Shown here one piece after another: positions 1 to 13,900 of a stretch of 64,000 bases of DNA (within the stretch, counting starts at the first letter, position 1; the number at the start of each line of letters is the position of its first letter). The position numbers were made by a program, and so were the translations under genes. The notes under the pieces are model-generated. The model searched no databases, was not told the origin of the DNA, and worked only from the letters and a program-made list of their open reading frames with translations. This stretch comes from Brevipalpus yothersi (Eukaryota; Arthropoda; Arachnida; Trombidiformes; Tenuipalpidae): positions 383,416 to 447,415 of the forward strand of contig QZCP01000112.1 in assembly GCA_003956705.1 (NCBI GenBank), given 5' to 3'.

Positions 1-34
<34 letters not shown>
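1..34. repeat. GA dinucleotide microsatellite
   Basis: An uninterrupted run of GA units begins at the window edge, so its full length is unknown. It lies 3' of the guanylate cyclase alpha gene, which ends at 992 on the minus strand. Confidence 0.95.
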
Positions 35-38
<4 letters not shown>

Positions 39-499
39 TCAACCATTGTGGCTTCAAATGGATTCAATATTACCAAATAATTCTACTGGGCGAGGAATTT
101 CTGATTCAAATTCTGGTATTCACCTCTTGAGTGAGAAAACCTTCGCCCATTGTTGTCCAACTTTCTTAGTACTGTATTTCTCGGCCTGTTGTATTGATCG
201 ATGAGCTCGAACTAGTTTCGAGCATCTATTGAAGAAAAGAGGGAGAGAGAGCATCCAGAATTCTCTTTCTCGATGACATTCTACATCCACCAAATATAGA
301 AAGTCTGTCAGGGTATAATCGGCTTGGAACTTGTTCACCGAAACTTTTCTCGGAAAAAGTCCAATTGATGGTGAGAAGAGCCACGATCATCATCACTCTG
401 CCATTCAATTACAATTCAATCGACGCCCTCAAACTACTGAGCATGCATTCATTGGGACAATATCAACAACTTTCTACTCTAAGTCTTTCATCAAATTTT

Positions 500-534
<35 letters not shown>

Positions 535-991
535 ATCTTTCTTACTTTCTGTTTTCTTGCTATATTTTGGTGTTCCATTATAATCGCGTTTCCGAGCCAT
601 TATTCAATGCCCACTCTGGCGTTATTGCCGTGTTGTTTTTATTTGATTTGTGGATTTTTTCCATTGACATACAATGGGTGAATGATTAAAATGAGCCAAA
701 ATTTATCAAAGAAAAAAATCGATTGCTTACCAAACAATGTTGAAGAAAAATGAAACGGTGAAGGTGACAATGGCTACTATGATTGCTTATCTTTGTGTGA
801 TGATTTGTTGCACTAAAGCTGGAATGATGAATGACCTTCTTGAATGAACTACTCTTTATATTCTTGGCAAAAAGCAAGATTTCACGTTTACATATACAAA
901 ATTGGCGATAAACTTCATTTGGTAGCGAATCAGCTTCAACATGACTATGAATGAACTAGAGTGATTTCTTAGTGAACAATAACGCTCGAGC
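35..991. other. Region downstream of guanylate cyclase alpha
   Basis: No supportable gene. It holds a 32-base CT repeat at 501-532 and short chance ORFs. The 3' UTR of the minus-strand cyclase gene must begin here, but I see no canonical AATAAA on that strand close to the stop. A TATAAA-like sequence read from 859 to 854 is the nearest weak candidate for a polyadenylation signal. Confidence 0.5.
501..532. repeat. CT dinucleotide microsatellite
   Basis: Sixteen uninterrupted CT units. The same sequence read on the opposite strand is GA, like the repeat at 1-34. Confidence 0.95.
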
Positions 992-3900
992 CTACAACTT
1001 TGTAAATTTTTGGTCAATTTTTGATTTCGCATCAAAACCCAATGGACAAATGCTTGTCAATTTTTGGGGAGGTGCTGGGGGTGGCGAAGGAAGAGCTTTT
1101 GATGAGGTCACTGAGACGGTTGGAGTTGCTGGACTCTCGTTTATTTGAATATCCATGAGAGCGGCACTTATATGCTTATTGAGAGGGTCCTCAGGCTTAC
1201 ATTTGGGATGCCGAAAATCGTCAACAAAGTAGCAGGTTCCCGGAATATCATCAGGGAATCCAACTGGAAGACAGCTTCTGGGTCTCTCAGTGAAGCTAAA
1301 TCCTTCTTGATTACAGAGAAGTCTGTAGAAAAGAAAAGAAATGGTGTAGAAGTTTGCCATGGCGAAAGTGAGATTCAATGAAGCGCTCATTCAGTTTACA
1401 TGCTTTCTGGTGGCATCGTGGAATTAATCAACAATATGCCATATATCGAGCAAAGCAAGCTTGCTACTTATCAGTGGTGGCTTTATGACTAAAGGTATGA
1501 GCCTAGTGAACAATTGATTTGGGCAATCAGGACTGGAATGGAAAACATGCAATGAAATCACTGTCTTTACAAAGTTGCCATCAGCTTTCACCTCTACTGC
1601 TCAGCATGCCAGCGAAAAGATTTATTCATTTTGCAAGTTTGCTTGTCAACCGCTTGCCGTCATAATGAGTCTGCTAATTGACTCATCAAGGCATTACACA
1701 CACACAGCATCCCTGATGCTTGCTGATCTGCATCTTCGCAGCTTCCCGCGCGCTCTTCATCTTGCCGCATCACTGCTGAAGATGAGTTGAATGATTCCAA
1801 TGCTGTCATTGCGGGCTGCGCTAAACTGAATTCATCTAGATGATTGAATTACTGTTATCATTGCGACCAGGAAACTTGTTTTGCTTTAGATGGAAATTCT
1901 TATATATATGACCAAACATCAGAGGAAAACATCGATCGCCTCGCTAACAGCTTTTTATTTTCAACCAATCGGACGTTCATGTTTTATTCGACTGCGATCA
2001 TGGCTCATTCCATCAAGTTCCATGAGATTATTATATCTCAATTGAGTGGGCAGTTACACAGAGAGCATTTGCTGAATTGGATTCCACTTCTACTTCACCC
2101 TCCTTTTGGCCCCTCATCTTACGTCTCTCTCTCTCTCTTTTCCTCTTTTTCTTTCTCTCTTGTCTGTGTAAGAGGCAAGAATAACATTGCCATTACTCTT
2201 CGTTCTTCATCATCTCCGAAACCGAATCTTAAAGTGACTCGATTTCCACAAAATATCAAGCTAGCATCCTTTTCACTTTTTCATCCTATCATCCTCATCA
2301 CCGGGGAAGAATTTTGACAAAAAAACCTCTCGCTTGCCTATTCTCCTTCCTTTCAATTTTCTCCTTTTCATAGCTGCGATCTTTTTTCGCTTCTGTTGCT
2401 GCTCTTCTTTCTTCGCCCAGAAGCGCTTACCTCTTGATTTCCACTGACAGGGAAGGCAACACACATTCGATCACAGAGAATTGAATGAAAAAAAGAAATA
2501 ATTATTTGATTGCGTATACTGATTGCCTATTTAGGCTAACCCCTTTTCTAGCTTCTCTTTGTCAGCGAATTGAATTCGCCAAGACAATGAAGAAAAGGGA
2601 GAGAGAGAGAAAGAAAGAGAAATAGAAAAGGAGAACTGAGCAACATTCAACTTGTATCCTTACATTGCTCATCCATGTTTCAAATCATGTCAGCACAGCA
2701 AAATTCTGCTTGGTGCTAGAGTATAGTGAGTGAAGATGTTCTCTATCCAGTAGTTCGATTAGGGAACAACTGGTTATCGAGAGAAAAAAGTTCAGTGTTC
2801 AGATGGAAAGAGAAGAGAGACAATTTAAGAGATTTATTCAAATAGAGGCAATGAAGCGAGCAAACTTAAATTACTGTATTCCAAATGTAAACAGTAAGAA
2901 AAGGCTCATAAAATAGAATGCAAAGCGAAGCATCAAATGCAATCAGTTTCTATTCGATGATGATCGCTCTGTGATTTGAATCAATCTTTCAGTTTGAATA
3001 GAATCGGAGAATAGATTATGATTGATACTGAAACGATTCGATCGAGAGAAAGTTAACATGAATAGAAGATTCTTTCATATTGCTTATCTAGATGCTTCCA
3101 TTCTGTTTAAGCTTCGAGTCAAGTCCAGAGCGAAAAAGATGATACTTATGAGTAAAGCAGAGAGAATTCAGGAAAGAAATAATGCTTCAATCTGAATTAT
3201 TCCTCCCAATGATGTACACAATTTCAAGCGTGATCTCTGAGCAACTGGCAAAAGAATGGAGAGCCATTATCTGGAAGGTAACATATCATTACCGGAATTC
3301 ATATTTTCTTCATAAAATAAGTCATGGAGAAGAGAGGAAAACTTTGAACGAGGGCGAATGGATTCGAGCAAAGTTTCTTCTATGAGTCTCATTTTCTTTC
3401 ATAATTAGTCAGTATTTTCCACACATGAATTGTCTTAGATGCACTGTATTCCCTTCTGCAACATATAACATGACCAACATAGAACAGCAAGCTTTTGGGT
3501 TGAGAAAGTTTTTTTCCAGAGAAAAAAAATCAACGAAAGCTTGAATGAACACTTTTTCACTTTTTCACTACAGTATCTCATCGTATCATCTTATATATCG
3601 ACAGCACCAGTGGGTGACATGAGATGATCAATATTTATCGAGGCAAAGAGGAAGTGTTCTCAGCGAGCATGACAAGGAAAGGAGAATAGTTGACGAGTGG
3701 ATATACATCATAGGCCACAATAAAAAATCTGTTTATCAAATACACTCTCCTTTGGATGCCAAAATATTGGGGAAACTCACAAATGATTATTGTCAAGAAT
3801 ATGATTCTACTGTGAATGTACTTTGTTGGAGAGTTTCAACACATTTCAATAAATACCAACTCATCTTGTGAAAAGGGGTATCAATCTTTCCCTTCTTTTG

Positions 3901-6354
3901 AGGCTTTCTTAGAGGAGAGCTCAAACAGATAAATTCAATACACTAGAGTAACGATTCATGTCCAACTTGAGCCCCAAAAAAGGATGAATCTATCAAATTT
4001 TATTCTTTGTGATCATGAGAAAACTAGCTTCTTTACTGTATTAGATAACAAAATCTGGTTCATAGAATCATTGGACGATCGTTAGCTAGCCCAGCTAAGC
4101 TAATAGCAATGAAGACGTGAGCTCTCGTTCATTTCATGATCTCGGAGAAGATTTTCTTCAACAAAAATGATGGACTCAGAAAACCTGGACGCAATATTGT
4201 TCACATTGATGGTTGGAAGATAGTATTTATTATGTCTTTCTATGATAAGGCTCGTGAATGGTTCGGAATATCAAAAATAATGAGCTCGCCCGGCTTTCCT
4301 CCACCTCGGACTCTTATTCAACTAATAGTTTGTGGATCCTGAACCATCATGATAAAACTTGGTCTAAGGAATTGATCTGGCTTCTTTACGATGAAACTTT
4401 TCTTGTATACTTGTATAACTACAGTTGAACATCCCAAAGGATGATTTCTTAGCCAATTTAGTGAGCATTTTAGTGGTTGATCTCCATAGGAAAGGAGTCT
4501 GATTCCTTCGGATCTAGACACTAGTTTTATCTGAGCTTTTCATCCTTAAATGACACAAGATTGTACCGAAAAGCTACCAAGACTCTTGTATATTGATCAA
4601 AAATTGTAGGATTTTTTGAAAAATGTTACTTTCAAGTTTCTGATTTTTTTTTATCGATATGTATGCTGCTCAGAGCTTCCGAAAAATATTCCCCCTAGAT
4701 TATGAAGGAGGGTTCAAGATGGCAAAAGTCTTCACTCGATCATTTGGTTGACGATCCTCTAGGAAGAAAAAATCATCTAGTAGACTTTCTCCGCAACAAT
4801 AGTTTTAAAATGATCACCAAACACTGAATCATCTTTTCTCAACCATAGCGTTGGGTTCCTGAAACAATCCATCATGGTTTCGAGGAACCAAGATATCCAG
4901 TGTCGACTCATGTTTGGCTTATGAACGAGCTTGCACCTGACTATTAGGCTGTCAGTGATATGAACATTGGCCATTGAGTAGAGGAACCTTATACTACAAC
5001 AAGCTTCATGCAGAGTAATATACCCATCATTTTGGTATTGAAATTATATATATAGCTGAGTTCGAAAGGAAATCGAGATTTCCTATTTCACAAGCTCTCA
5101 GTTCGAAATGATGGTCATGATCTTCGACGAAAGCTTCTTAAGTTCAATATTCTAAGCTCATCAAAGACAGTTAAATTCCGTTGGGTGGCATTAAAAAAAG
5201 AATGATCACCACAAAGGTGCCTATCATCATTATAAGGAATACTAAATGATCTAAGGAGCTCAAAGGAAATCTTCCTACATTTTGAGAGATAACAATAGCT
5301 TCCTCAGAACGATTTTGACGATTAATCATTTCGATTTTGTATGATTGTTTGAAAGAACGAATTCTTGATATTTCGGTGGTTCAAAACCTATTGGATACAA
5401 TTCATCTCCCCTCTTCTTTCTCTCTTACTTCTTCGCTTGAGCTCAAATATTTCTCATGAGAACGCGGAATCTTCAACCAAAAGCAGATTATGTATGATCG
5501 ATGAGAATGATATAGATCATTCTGACAGGGAAGCTTAGCAAAAAGTGATCGGTTGAAAGATTCAGTTATGAATAATCGAGGAAATATTAGTGAAAGCCTA
5601 GGATTGAATACCACATTTCATAAGAATTTTTCTCAATATGACCATTCTCTGAGCACGCTTTTCATAGACCTGAGCTTTGGTTGTATGGAAATAGCAAGAA
5701 AAAGCAAAAATAGATATCAGGAGAAAAAAGTGTGTGTGAATCTATTGGAGTTCTTTTTTCGATTCATGTTGAGCTGATATATCTGATATTTCATCTTTGA
5801 AGATTCATATTTGACGGGGAATAAGAAATTCAACGTTCGAATAGCCACAAGAAAGAGAGCAACACACAAAAACATAAATTGCCAAAGTTGGATGATTATG
5901 TCCATGGTGAAAGCTGTCATCCAAGGTGCATGACGAATGATGAATAATTGAATCTGAAGGACTGTGATAAATCCAATATCAGATGGCAAACACCTATCAT
6001 CAGACTGTGTATGCATGAGCCATTGCAAAATCACACTGGTGAAGACAGGCAAAACATCTCAGTTGGCGAGATTATGAAATAATAATTTATGGCTCCAGAG
6101 AGGGGCAAAAAATGAGGTGTGAAGCAAAATTGGTAGTCAAACATGAAAACTACCAGTTTTACTAGTGAAACTGTTTCTGGTCAAATATGAAAGTTTACTC
6201 TCATCAAAGGTAGAGTGAATGTTTTCATATGAATTCAGTTGAAGATGAGTTTTTAACTCGGCCCGGAAGTGGGAATAGTGTGAGCAGAAGGAGAATGCAA
6301 AGTGGAGATGAAACAAAGTGCTTCAGTATTTATTTTAGTGTTCACACACAAAAC

Positions 6355-6386
<32 letters not shown>

Positions 6387-6854
6387 AACAGAGCAGATTC
6401 TCGCTACTCAATCGTATTCAACTATGATAATAAGAGTAGTGGGGACAGTATTGAAGATGCTGTACAGTGGAGCGTGAATAATAATGGTCTCTGCTGCATC
6501 TTCCTGTTCTTCTTGGAATCCGATAGAGTGGCTTACACAAAGGAAGTGAGATCCAGAGGCTGAGAGGATGAGGAAGGCAATGGAAAGGAATAGGATCGCA
6601 GGAGGAAGGGAAAAAATGGAAACATCTAGAGTGACGAGATAATTCTACTTCTAGTGGTCGAGAAGAGGGCCCAGAGAATGAAAGGAAATCAAGCGAGTAA
6701 TCTTTCATGGCATCTTACGATTACGTATAAGAGGATAAAAGTTGATGAGTTTTTGCTTGCTCCTCTCTTGTCTGAGCAAGGGTTAGCAAGGAGAGCATCT
6801 TTTTCCTCAATGAACAGGCCCGCTTATCATCAATTTTGTAGAATCAATCGGGAT

Positions 6855-6913
<59 letters not shown>

Positions 6914-7873
6914 AATAGCTGGCTTGATTTTTAGCCATGGAAGCTTGTTCAAAGAGACCTATGGCGAAGCCACCAAAACGGTGTAAAACTGTAGATATTC
7001 TGCTCCGAGCTGTTTATAGAAAGTAGGAGAAGCGCAAGTCTTCATATGAAACAGAACGCAAAATGAATTTGGGGTAAGAGCTCAAAGGGGAAGCAGAGCT
7101 CGCAGAATTAAATTGAATACAAAATAAAATACTATCCAGAAGTCTCTTTTGAATGACAAAGAATCGAATATTCTCAACCTTTCAAGTCTTGCTGAGAAAT
7201 AATAATTAGAAGAAGAGATGAAGTGAAAGTAAAAGAGAAAACTTTGTGATGATATCCTACAAATTTGTGTTTGGGATTCCCCTCAGGATCTTAGAAATGC
7301 CAACCCATTGATGCGTGTATTAGTGGTGAATATGTGGCGGGAGCTCAATTCTTGTGGGGGTTGAAAATGGTATTCTTATTGTCAGAATGGTGTTTGCAAA
7401 AGTACCCCATGTATGCTATCCTTTCGCCTGCTATAGATTGAATAGTGAGAAAACAGGAGCCACTATCTGGTGGCCCAAGAATCCAATCTTCTCTAGTTGC
7501 TCAACAAATAAAAACGGAAAGACAACATGGTTGCGTGTTACAAGCACTCGTTGAACAATGCAAACCAACCTAGTGTGGATCACACGACGATGTGACTTTT
7601 CTATTTATCAATTCGTCCATTACTCAATATGAATATGGGAATGAGGCAAATGAATAGAAAATTGATGAGCTGCGCGATGCTAATGCAAATCAGTTAGTTT
7701 GTATCATTCCAAGCATAGCTCTCTGAGGGAGTAAAACACATGGAACCATTCAAAGTGTTTGTGGTGGTAAAAAGGAATTCCTGTACAGTTCCTACAGTGC
7801 GCTGTTATTTCATTTATTTCGCATACTAACAATTCTAGAAAGGTAATCATTCTGATCAGCGTTTCCATGGACT

Positions 7874-7910
<37 letters not shown>

Positions 7911-10900
7911 TAGAATGAGAATGAGTCGGATGTGAGGCATCGATCCAGTTGCATGCGGGTGTAGCTTAAGAGCTGTAAAAGCAAGTGAATGACAATAGAG
8001 TGGTAAGCTTACCTGTAGGTTGTTGGACTGATGTTAATGCGCATTGGCTCGCTTTGGGATTCAAATTTGTTGGCTAATGAGACGTTGTTGCCGAACAAAC
8101 AGTAGCGAGGCATTTTGAGACCCACAATTCCCGCCAACACCGAGCCTGTGTGCAATCCGATTCTCATCTGTAAAATGAGCGAAAAAAGTGTTCCAAATAA
8201 GCTTGATTAAGTCTCAACTCAGTAGAGGCTGATAGGATGATGATAGAGCTTCTTGGTTCCTTTCTCTCAATCAAACACGAATTTTAACACCTTCATCACT
8301 CTGGAGCCTTCAGTCTCAGAGTTCAAGTCAAGAATAGCCACCATGAAACTTCTGGGAAGGCAATGTCTTCAGTGTTAGAGAGAGTTATTATTGTGAGCCA
8401 GAGAATGAGAGGAGAAAGTGATAAACAGTGATGATCTCGGGCTATTCTTGTGGAGGCTCATCAATGGAGCTCCCAATGAGGAAGCCAAGATGAAGAGGAG
8501 GAAGAGAAGACGCTCATCCTTGCTACTTAATGGACTGAAAGAAGGCTCGAGACTGGATCCAGTGAGGTAATTACATTAATGGTATTCGCGGAACATACCT
8601 TCAATGGAGATCCAGTGGGCGAGCAGACAGTGTTCACCGCGTTGATCATCAATAGTGCCATCCAGGTTGCTTGTTGAGCATGGATGGGGCTCTGTTTGTG
8701 CAATCCCGCAACAACACAGTAGGCATCTCCTATGGTCTCGATCTGGATGGTGATAGAGGTGAGGGAATAAAGTAAGAATAATATCAATTCAATTGGAGGA
8801 TGGGTGAGAAAATGAGTGTTCGAACAAGTAGGACGCTTAACCCGGCAACAGTTAGACGAGGACCTTGCTTGACACTTTTGACTCCAAAAGTGATTAAAGG
8901 GGAGCATGTAGAATGAAAGATATATTTGGCCAATGTTTGATTGTGTTGAGGCTGGGGCTTCATCACTCGATCAGCAGGCGATATGGTGCGTGCCATGAAT
9001 ACTGACAGGGAAAGGGTTGAATAGTCGATCGATACCCTAATGTTGAGGACGCAAGAGAATTGTGAGGCAATTGATGCACCCAATTTTGTCAAGCAAATGA
9101 GGTGAACTTTCAATCAAGATCTTCAGTGGTGTGGAGAGTGTATCATTTTTTTGCCGACTTCTGCTCCTCTGTGAGCTCTATTTCTTTAAGATGGGCGGGC
9201 AAATGATCGGTTTCTTAATGGAACGATGATGAATTTCAATTAACTAGAGCTGGAATCGATTTCATATTAACAGATAAGTTGAGCCACCAAGTGAAAAGAA
9301 AGTTGAATGAGCTGAAGGAAGCTGCGTCAGATCGTTCAGCAGAAAGAGAGCGAGAGAGAGAAAAAAGAAGAGAGAAGGAATCTTATAGAAGAAACGCGGA
9401 TTCCTTGTCTACTCAGCAATTGCTATGGGAATGAGTTCTTAAAGTTGCATCCTTTATTCCTCCATGATTGACAGAAAAAAGAATGTTGTTGCTCTGAGAA
9501 CTCGCTTGCACTGAGTGATGCGGAAATGACACTCATTCAGATTCAACTCGATTTGCTGAAGGGATTCTTTACAAGATGGTCTCATGATCAGGATTCATTG
9601 CAATATTGTTAGGATTAAGAAATATCAAATATTTCTGTTCTTGTATCTTTTCCTATCAGAATGAAGGATTAAATGTGAAAGGCAAGTGAGTTGAGCTGTT
9701 TAAAAGAGGTTTTACAATAGACAGGCTGCTTTTTCTGAAAGAACTTGCCTTTCTTTCCTCTCAGAGCGAGGTACTCAAAATTTATCTTCAAATATTTACT
9801 GCATATCTTAAATGTAATTTTGAAGAAAAAAATCTTCCATCGTAATAATGGAATCGAGAGTGAATATTTTCAAACAGTGACTTTTGAGAGTGATAAATTC
9901 CTCTGAGTTTTTCAACTGTTCTCCATTTTGAAGTTGTGAAAAAGAGTAGATTATGCTGTGGGCTTTCTTCAATACATTCGATAACATTCACATGAAGAAA
10001 AAAGAAAATTGTCCAGCTATTGTTATGTTTGAATATTCCTTTTGGGACTGTGAATCCGATAAAAAAATATACATTTATTATTGAATCGATAGTTTTATTC
10101 CTATTCGATAAAGGAAAGCGTTGAGAGGCAAAGCTCTTGGAAGAATCTCAAAATCATTGATCTTAAAGTAACTGAAAGAAAAGATCATCTTATGAAATCC
10201 CTGAGGAAGTTTTCATCGGTCAACTGGATTTCTCAGTTTTTCTTGTCTTATTTTCAACCATTTTTGTTAGAGCTAGAATTCTGATAAAATGAATCATTGA
10301 AAATAGTATAAGATTATTCATGAAAAATCTCTACTCTACAGGAAAAATAAGACTTAGAAGGTTGACGAGAATTCGGCGGAGCTTACAGCAAAGGAAGAAA
10401 GTTTCAAAAATAATGGGTGACTAAAATCTTTAAAGTTATCAAATATCCTCTCAACAGCCATTAATAAGACAATGTTCAACTAGATGAGTGACATGTTGAT
10501 GTCAAAAAATTTGAGTTTCAAGATATTCTCTTAGTTATGAAGAGAGCGACTTGTTTGAGAGACAAGTGCAGATCAGAGAAAATAAAGAATCGACATTACC
10601 TGAGATTCTCCCAGTTCAATTCAAGCTGTTCGGTTTAAAGAAGTTCGCATCGGTTCTAAGAATATTCTCTCCCTCAAACCCTGTGAGCAATGTCAACGCA
10701 TTGATATTCCCGTTTCAACTATTTGAAACTGACAATATTTGCCATTCAATAGATGATGATGATGATGATGATCGATTCCCTCAGGTCTGTCAGATTTCTA
10801 GAGAGACTTTCTTTCTTCCCAAAAATCTAAATTCAGAGAGTAGGTATGACAATATTTTATCAAATATGAGCAGAGAAAATTTATGTATCTTCTAGTAGGA

Positions 10901-13900
10901 AACAATAAGTACATGGAGAGTTGGGATTCTGTCAAGGATGAATTCCTGGATCAAGTGTAGCAAAGAAATTGAGAGTGTGAAAACGAACACCAGCTGGAAT
11001 CAGATCATTGATATTGTCGTGGGCTGTGAAATCTTGAGAGGGATACCGAATTCCAGGATGAGAGGAATATTGTTACGCTTTACAGAAAATCTTTGAACCA
11101 GGGGTTGTTCTGATAATGCGAACGATAAACTCAACAGAACCATCAAAACATTTCTCTCATTCGAAGATGATGGACAGCTTAATGGAAAATAGTTATAAAA
11201 CTATCGGGAGAATCGGACATTGGAGAGATGCTCTTTGACAAACGTTATAATTAATAATTGTGAGTTACGAAATTCTTACACCTAAATGGAACTCAAATGA
11301 TCGCTAGGAATTTCATAAATTCTCAGCTATTCGATTGTCTCGGCTTTAATTTTGAAAGTTGTAAACAATGTAAAGCTCTAATTTTGCTGCTAAAAATACT
11401 CAAACAGAAAGAATTTGAAATGAAAGAAAAAACAGGCAAAGATATCCTCTAAAGGAATAAAGTCCATTGATACCATTTCCAATGATCATCAACATGAATC
11501 ATGGAATGTTCAATAGTATGAGGAACATGAGAAGAAGAAAGCTCGATCATGGAGTCCGAATAGCCATTAGTAAAGTACCAGCTTGACAAAGAGAGAGAGA
11601 GAGAGAGAAAGTTTTGTGAAGCAATAAGAACAGTGTTTTAGTGACTCAAACATGGAAGCCCTCAGGCATATCCTCAAGAGTATAATTGCCTTGAATTGGT
11701 CAATTTCTGTTTCTTGATCAATAAATCATTGTTTGTAGTTGGTCACTCTGAGCAACATTCATTATTAACCATGGAAGCGCAAAATATTAGTCTTCCTGCA
11801 AGCTTGTATGTTCAATGTTTCCTGCATAATGTTTTCCTTCAGATTGATCATTCTGAATAGGCTCGTTGAAGGGAATATGAGAGAGAATCATCCATTGATC
11901 GCAATGTTGGTCAATATTATACTACCTAAGGGCATGATAACTCAACAAACAGTATCTATTCTCAATCTATTTGCGTGGTTACAAGAAGAATCTTTTCGAC
12001 AGTTAAATGGAATGAGAAATAAATAAGTAAAGGAAGCAAAGCAGTGGCCATTGCGTGAACAACAAGAAACTGTCGAATAGGAAAACTTCAATACAACGAA
12101 TGGAAGCCATGATTGAAAGGAATATGATGAAATTGGGCAACTGGAAGGTCAGAAAGAGAGAACTTGCCCATGTGTTGGGTATTGATAACTCCAAGCTCCA
12201 CAGAATGTCGAGATATCATATCTGAAATGTTCCACAAACTTTTGCATGACATTCTGTCAGCTTACATGATATATAATGCCATTTTGGCAAAGATTCAGGA
12301 TTTTTTTTCAATACCTTCCTTCTAAAGTCGAGTTTTACATACCTCGAGTCGATCAAACTGCTCGTATGACCGCTCAAGAAGTATCAAACTTCAGATTTCT
12401 GTAGAGAAACGAACGATATCAAAGCTCAAAATAGTTTCAGATGTTTACATTCAGTTGAAAGTAAAGGCTCCTCTCAATTTTGGAATTCATTCTAACCGTT
12501 GACCCGAGTCAATCATCTTTTTTGGGGCTGAAGAAAAGGAGGAAGAAATTGATTTTGAAGGTTTTTACTCACCTTATAGACGTCAATTTCACCACAAAAA
12601 CTGTCGAATTGTGTATATAGAGCGTTAAGCATGTTGATTACCATCATAGGTGTTGCGTTTGAACAAATTGCTGTGAAACCAACAATGTCTGAGAAGAGCA
12701 TGGTAACATGATCAAATTGTTGGGCTTCTACTGGTTGTGATAGCCATAGTTTTTCGGCCACTACAGGCGGGAAAATGAGGTTCAACAGGTCCACATTCTT
12801 TTTTCGTTCAATAGCTACAGCTTCGTTAGCTTGTTGAATTGACTCTCTAAGTTTGTCCATGCGACGTTTTAAACTCTCTTGTGCCCTAGATTGCTCCTCG
12901 ACCAGAATAATGTCTCGAGTAGCATCATGAATGGGAATATCGGAAAGATAAAGTCCTCTACTTGTCAAGGAATCCAGCCCATCAACAACTGGAGAACCAA
13001 GAAATAAAAGGCACTTAGATTCCTGACATGGTATCATCTGTCCTTTCAGTTGCATGCCCTGTGAAAATGTGAAGATAGAGAAAAATAAGTGTCAGTGGCT
13101 CAGAAAAATGAGAAAAAGTGGTATATATGTTGGGCATAAGGAAAAGAAGAATAAAATTTGAGCAAATTCCCTTCTACCACCATTAAGCTTATGTTCCTTT
13201 AACAGTTCAAATTGAAACTGAAACAGGGGGAGAAGCTCACAAGTACCAAAAAATACTGATCTTCCTTGTTTTGATCAGCTGACTAATCATAGAATGAAGT
13301 TTCACATGGACATAGCCTGAGGAGTATCTCAAGAGGCTATCATGTCAACTATTGAAGAGCTTTAGAGAAGTCTAATCACTGTAGAAGAGAAGGTTCAAGA
13401 GCTCACCAAGCTTTCACAAGAAATTCGAGGACTTTTCTTGGTTCTTCGAGTGATATTTTTTGAGATCCTTTCATAAGAGGAAAAATTGTTAGATATATTC
13501 TAGAAATTCTTTAGTAGAGAATATACAGTGTGCATTCATCTTATACATTCAAAGATTCTCAAATAATATCTCATCTCAAATGATTTTCCAAGCTTATTCA
13601 GAAACCACTGAAGAGCACTGTATTAGAATTCATCAAGATGATTGTTGAAATCCACAAGAAAAATATTATACTCTCTCTTTCTCTCTCTCACTCTCTTTCT
13701 TTCTCCCTCTCCCTCAATAACGCAGAATAAAGAAATAAATTTATCAAGAAAGCAGAAGTAGTGAATTTTTTCAGACAATTAGGCAAGCTGGTTGAACTAT
13801 TATGATTTCTGATTTTGACACTTTCCAAGGTTCACAATGATATTGTTCATCAATTTTACTATCTAGCCCTTACTTTGCTAGCTATACATGAGCTCAACAA

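Larger units (their letters stand above)
1323..8012 (-). other. Large last intron of guanylate cyclase alpha (6.7 kb)
   Basis: Bounded by the donor after TTYR at 8013 and an acceptor that completes the same Arg codon at 1322, so no coding exon is missing here. It contains GA-rich patches (6356-6387), a 56-base CA repeat and a CT repeat. Several ORFs of 60-160 codons occur on both strands, but none has recognisable domains or convincing splice partners. I see no nested gene or transposon ends. Confidence 0.7.

Noticed and set aside
1844..2317. 157-codon plus-strand ORF
   Set aside because: Lies in a cyclase intron, contains Ser-rich translation of CT-rich DNA, and has no recognisable domain or splice partner.
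5717..6052. 111-codon minus-strand ORF with hydrophobic segments
   Set aside because: Looks membrane-like in places, but has no flanking splice sites, family resemblance or promoter; probably chance in an intron.
6856..6911. Possible CRISPR-like or tandem repeat array
   Set aside because: It is a simple CA microsatellite with no spacers, in a eukaryotic genome.
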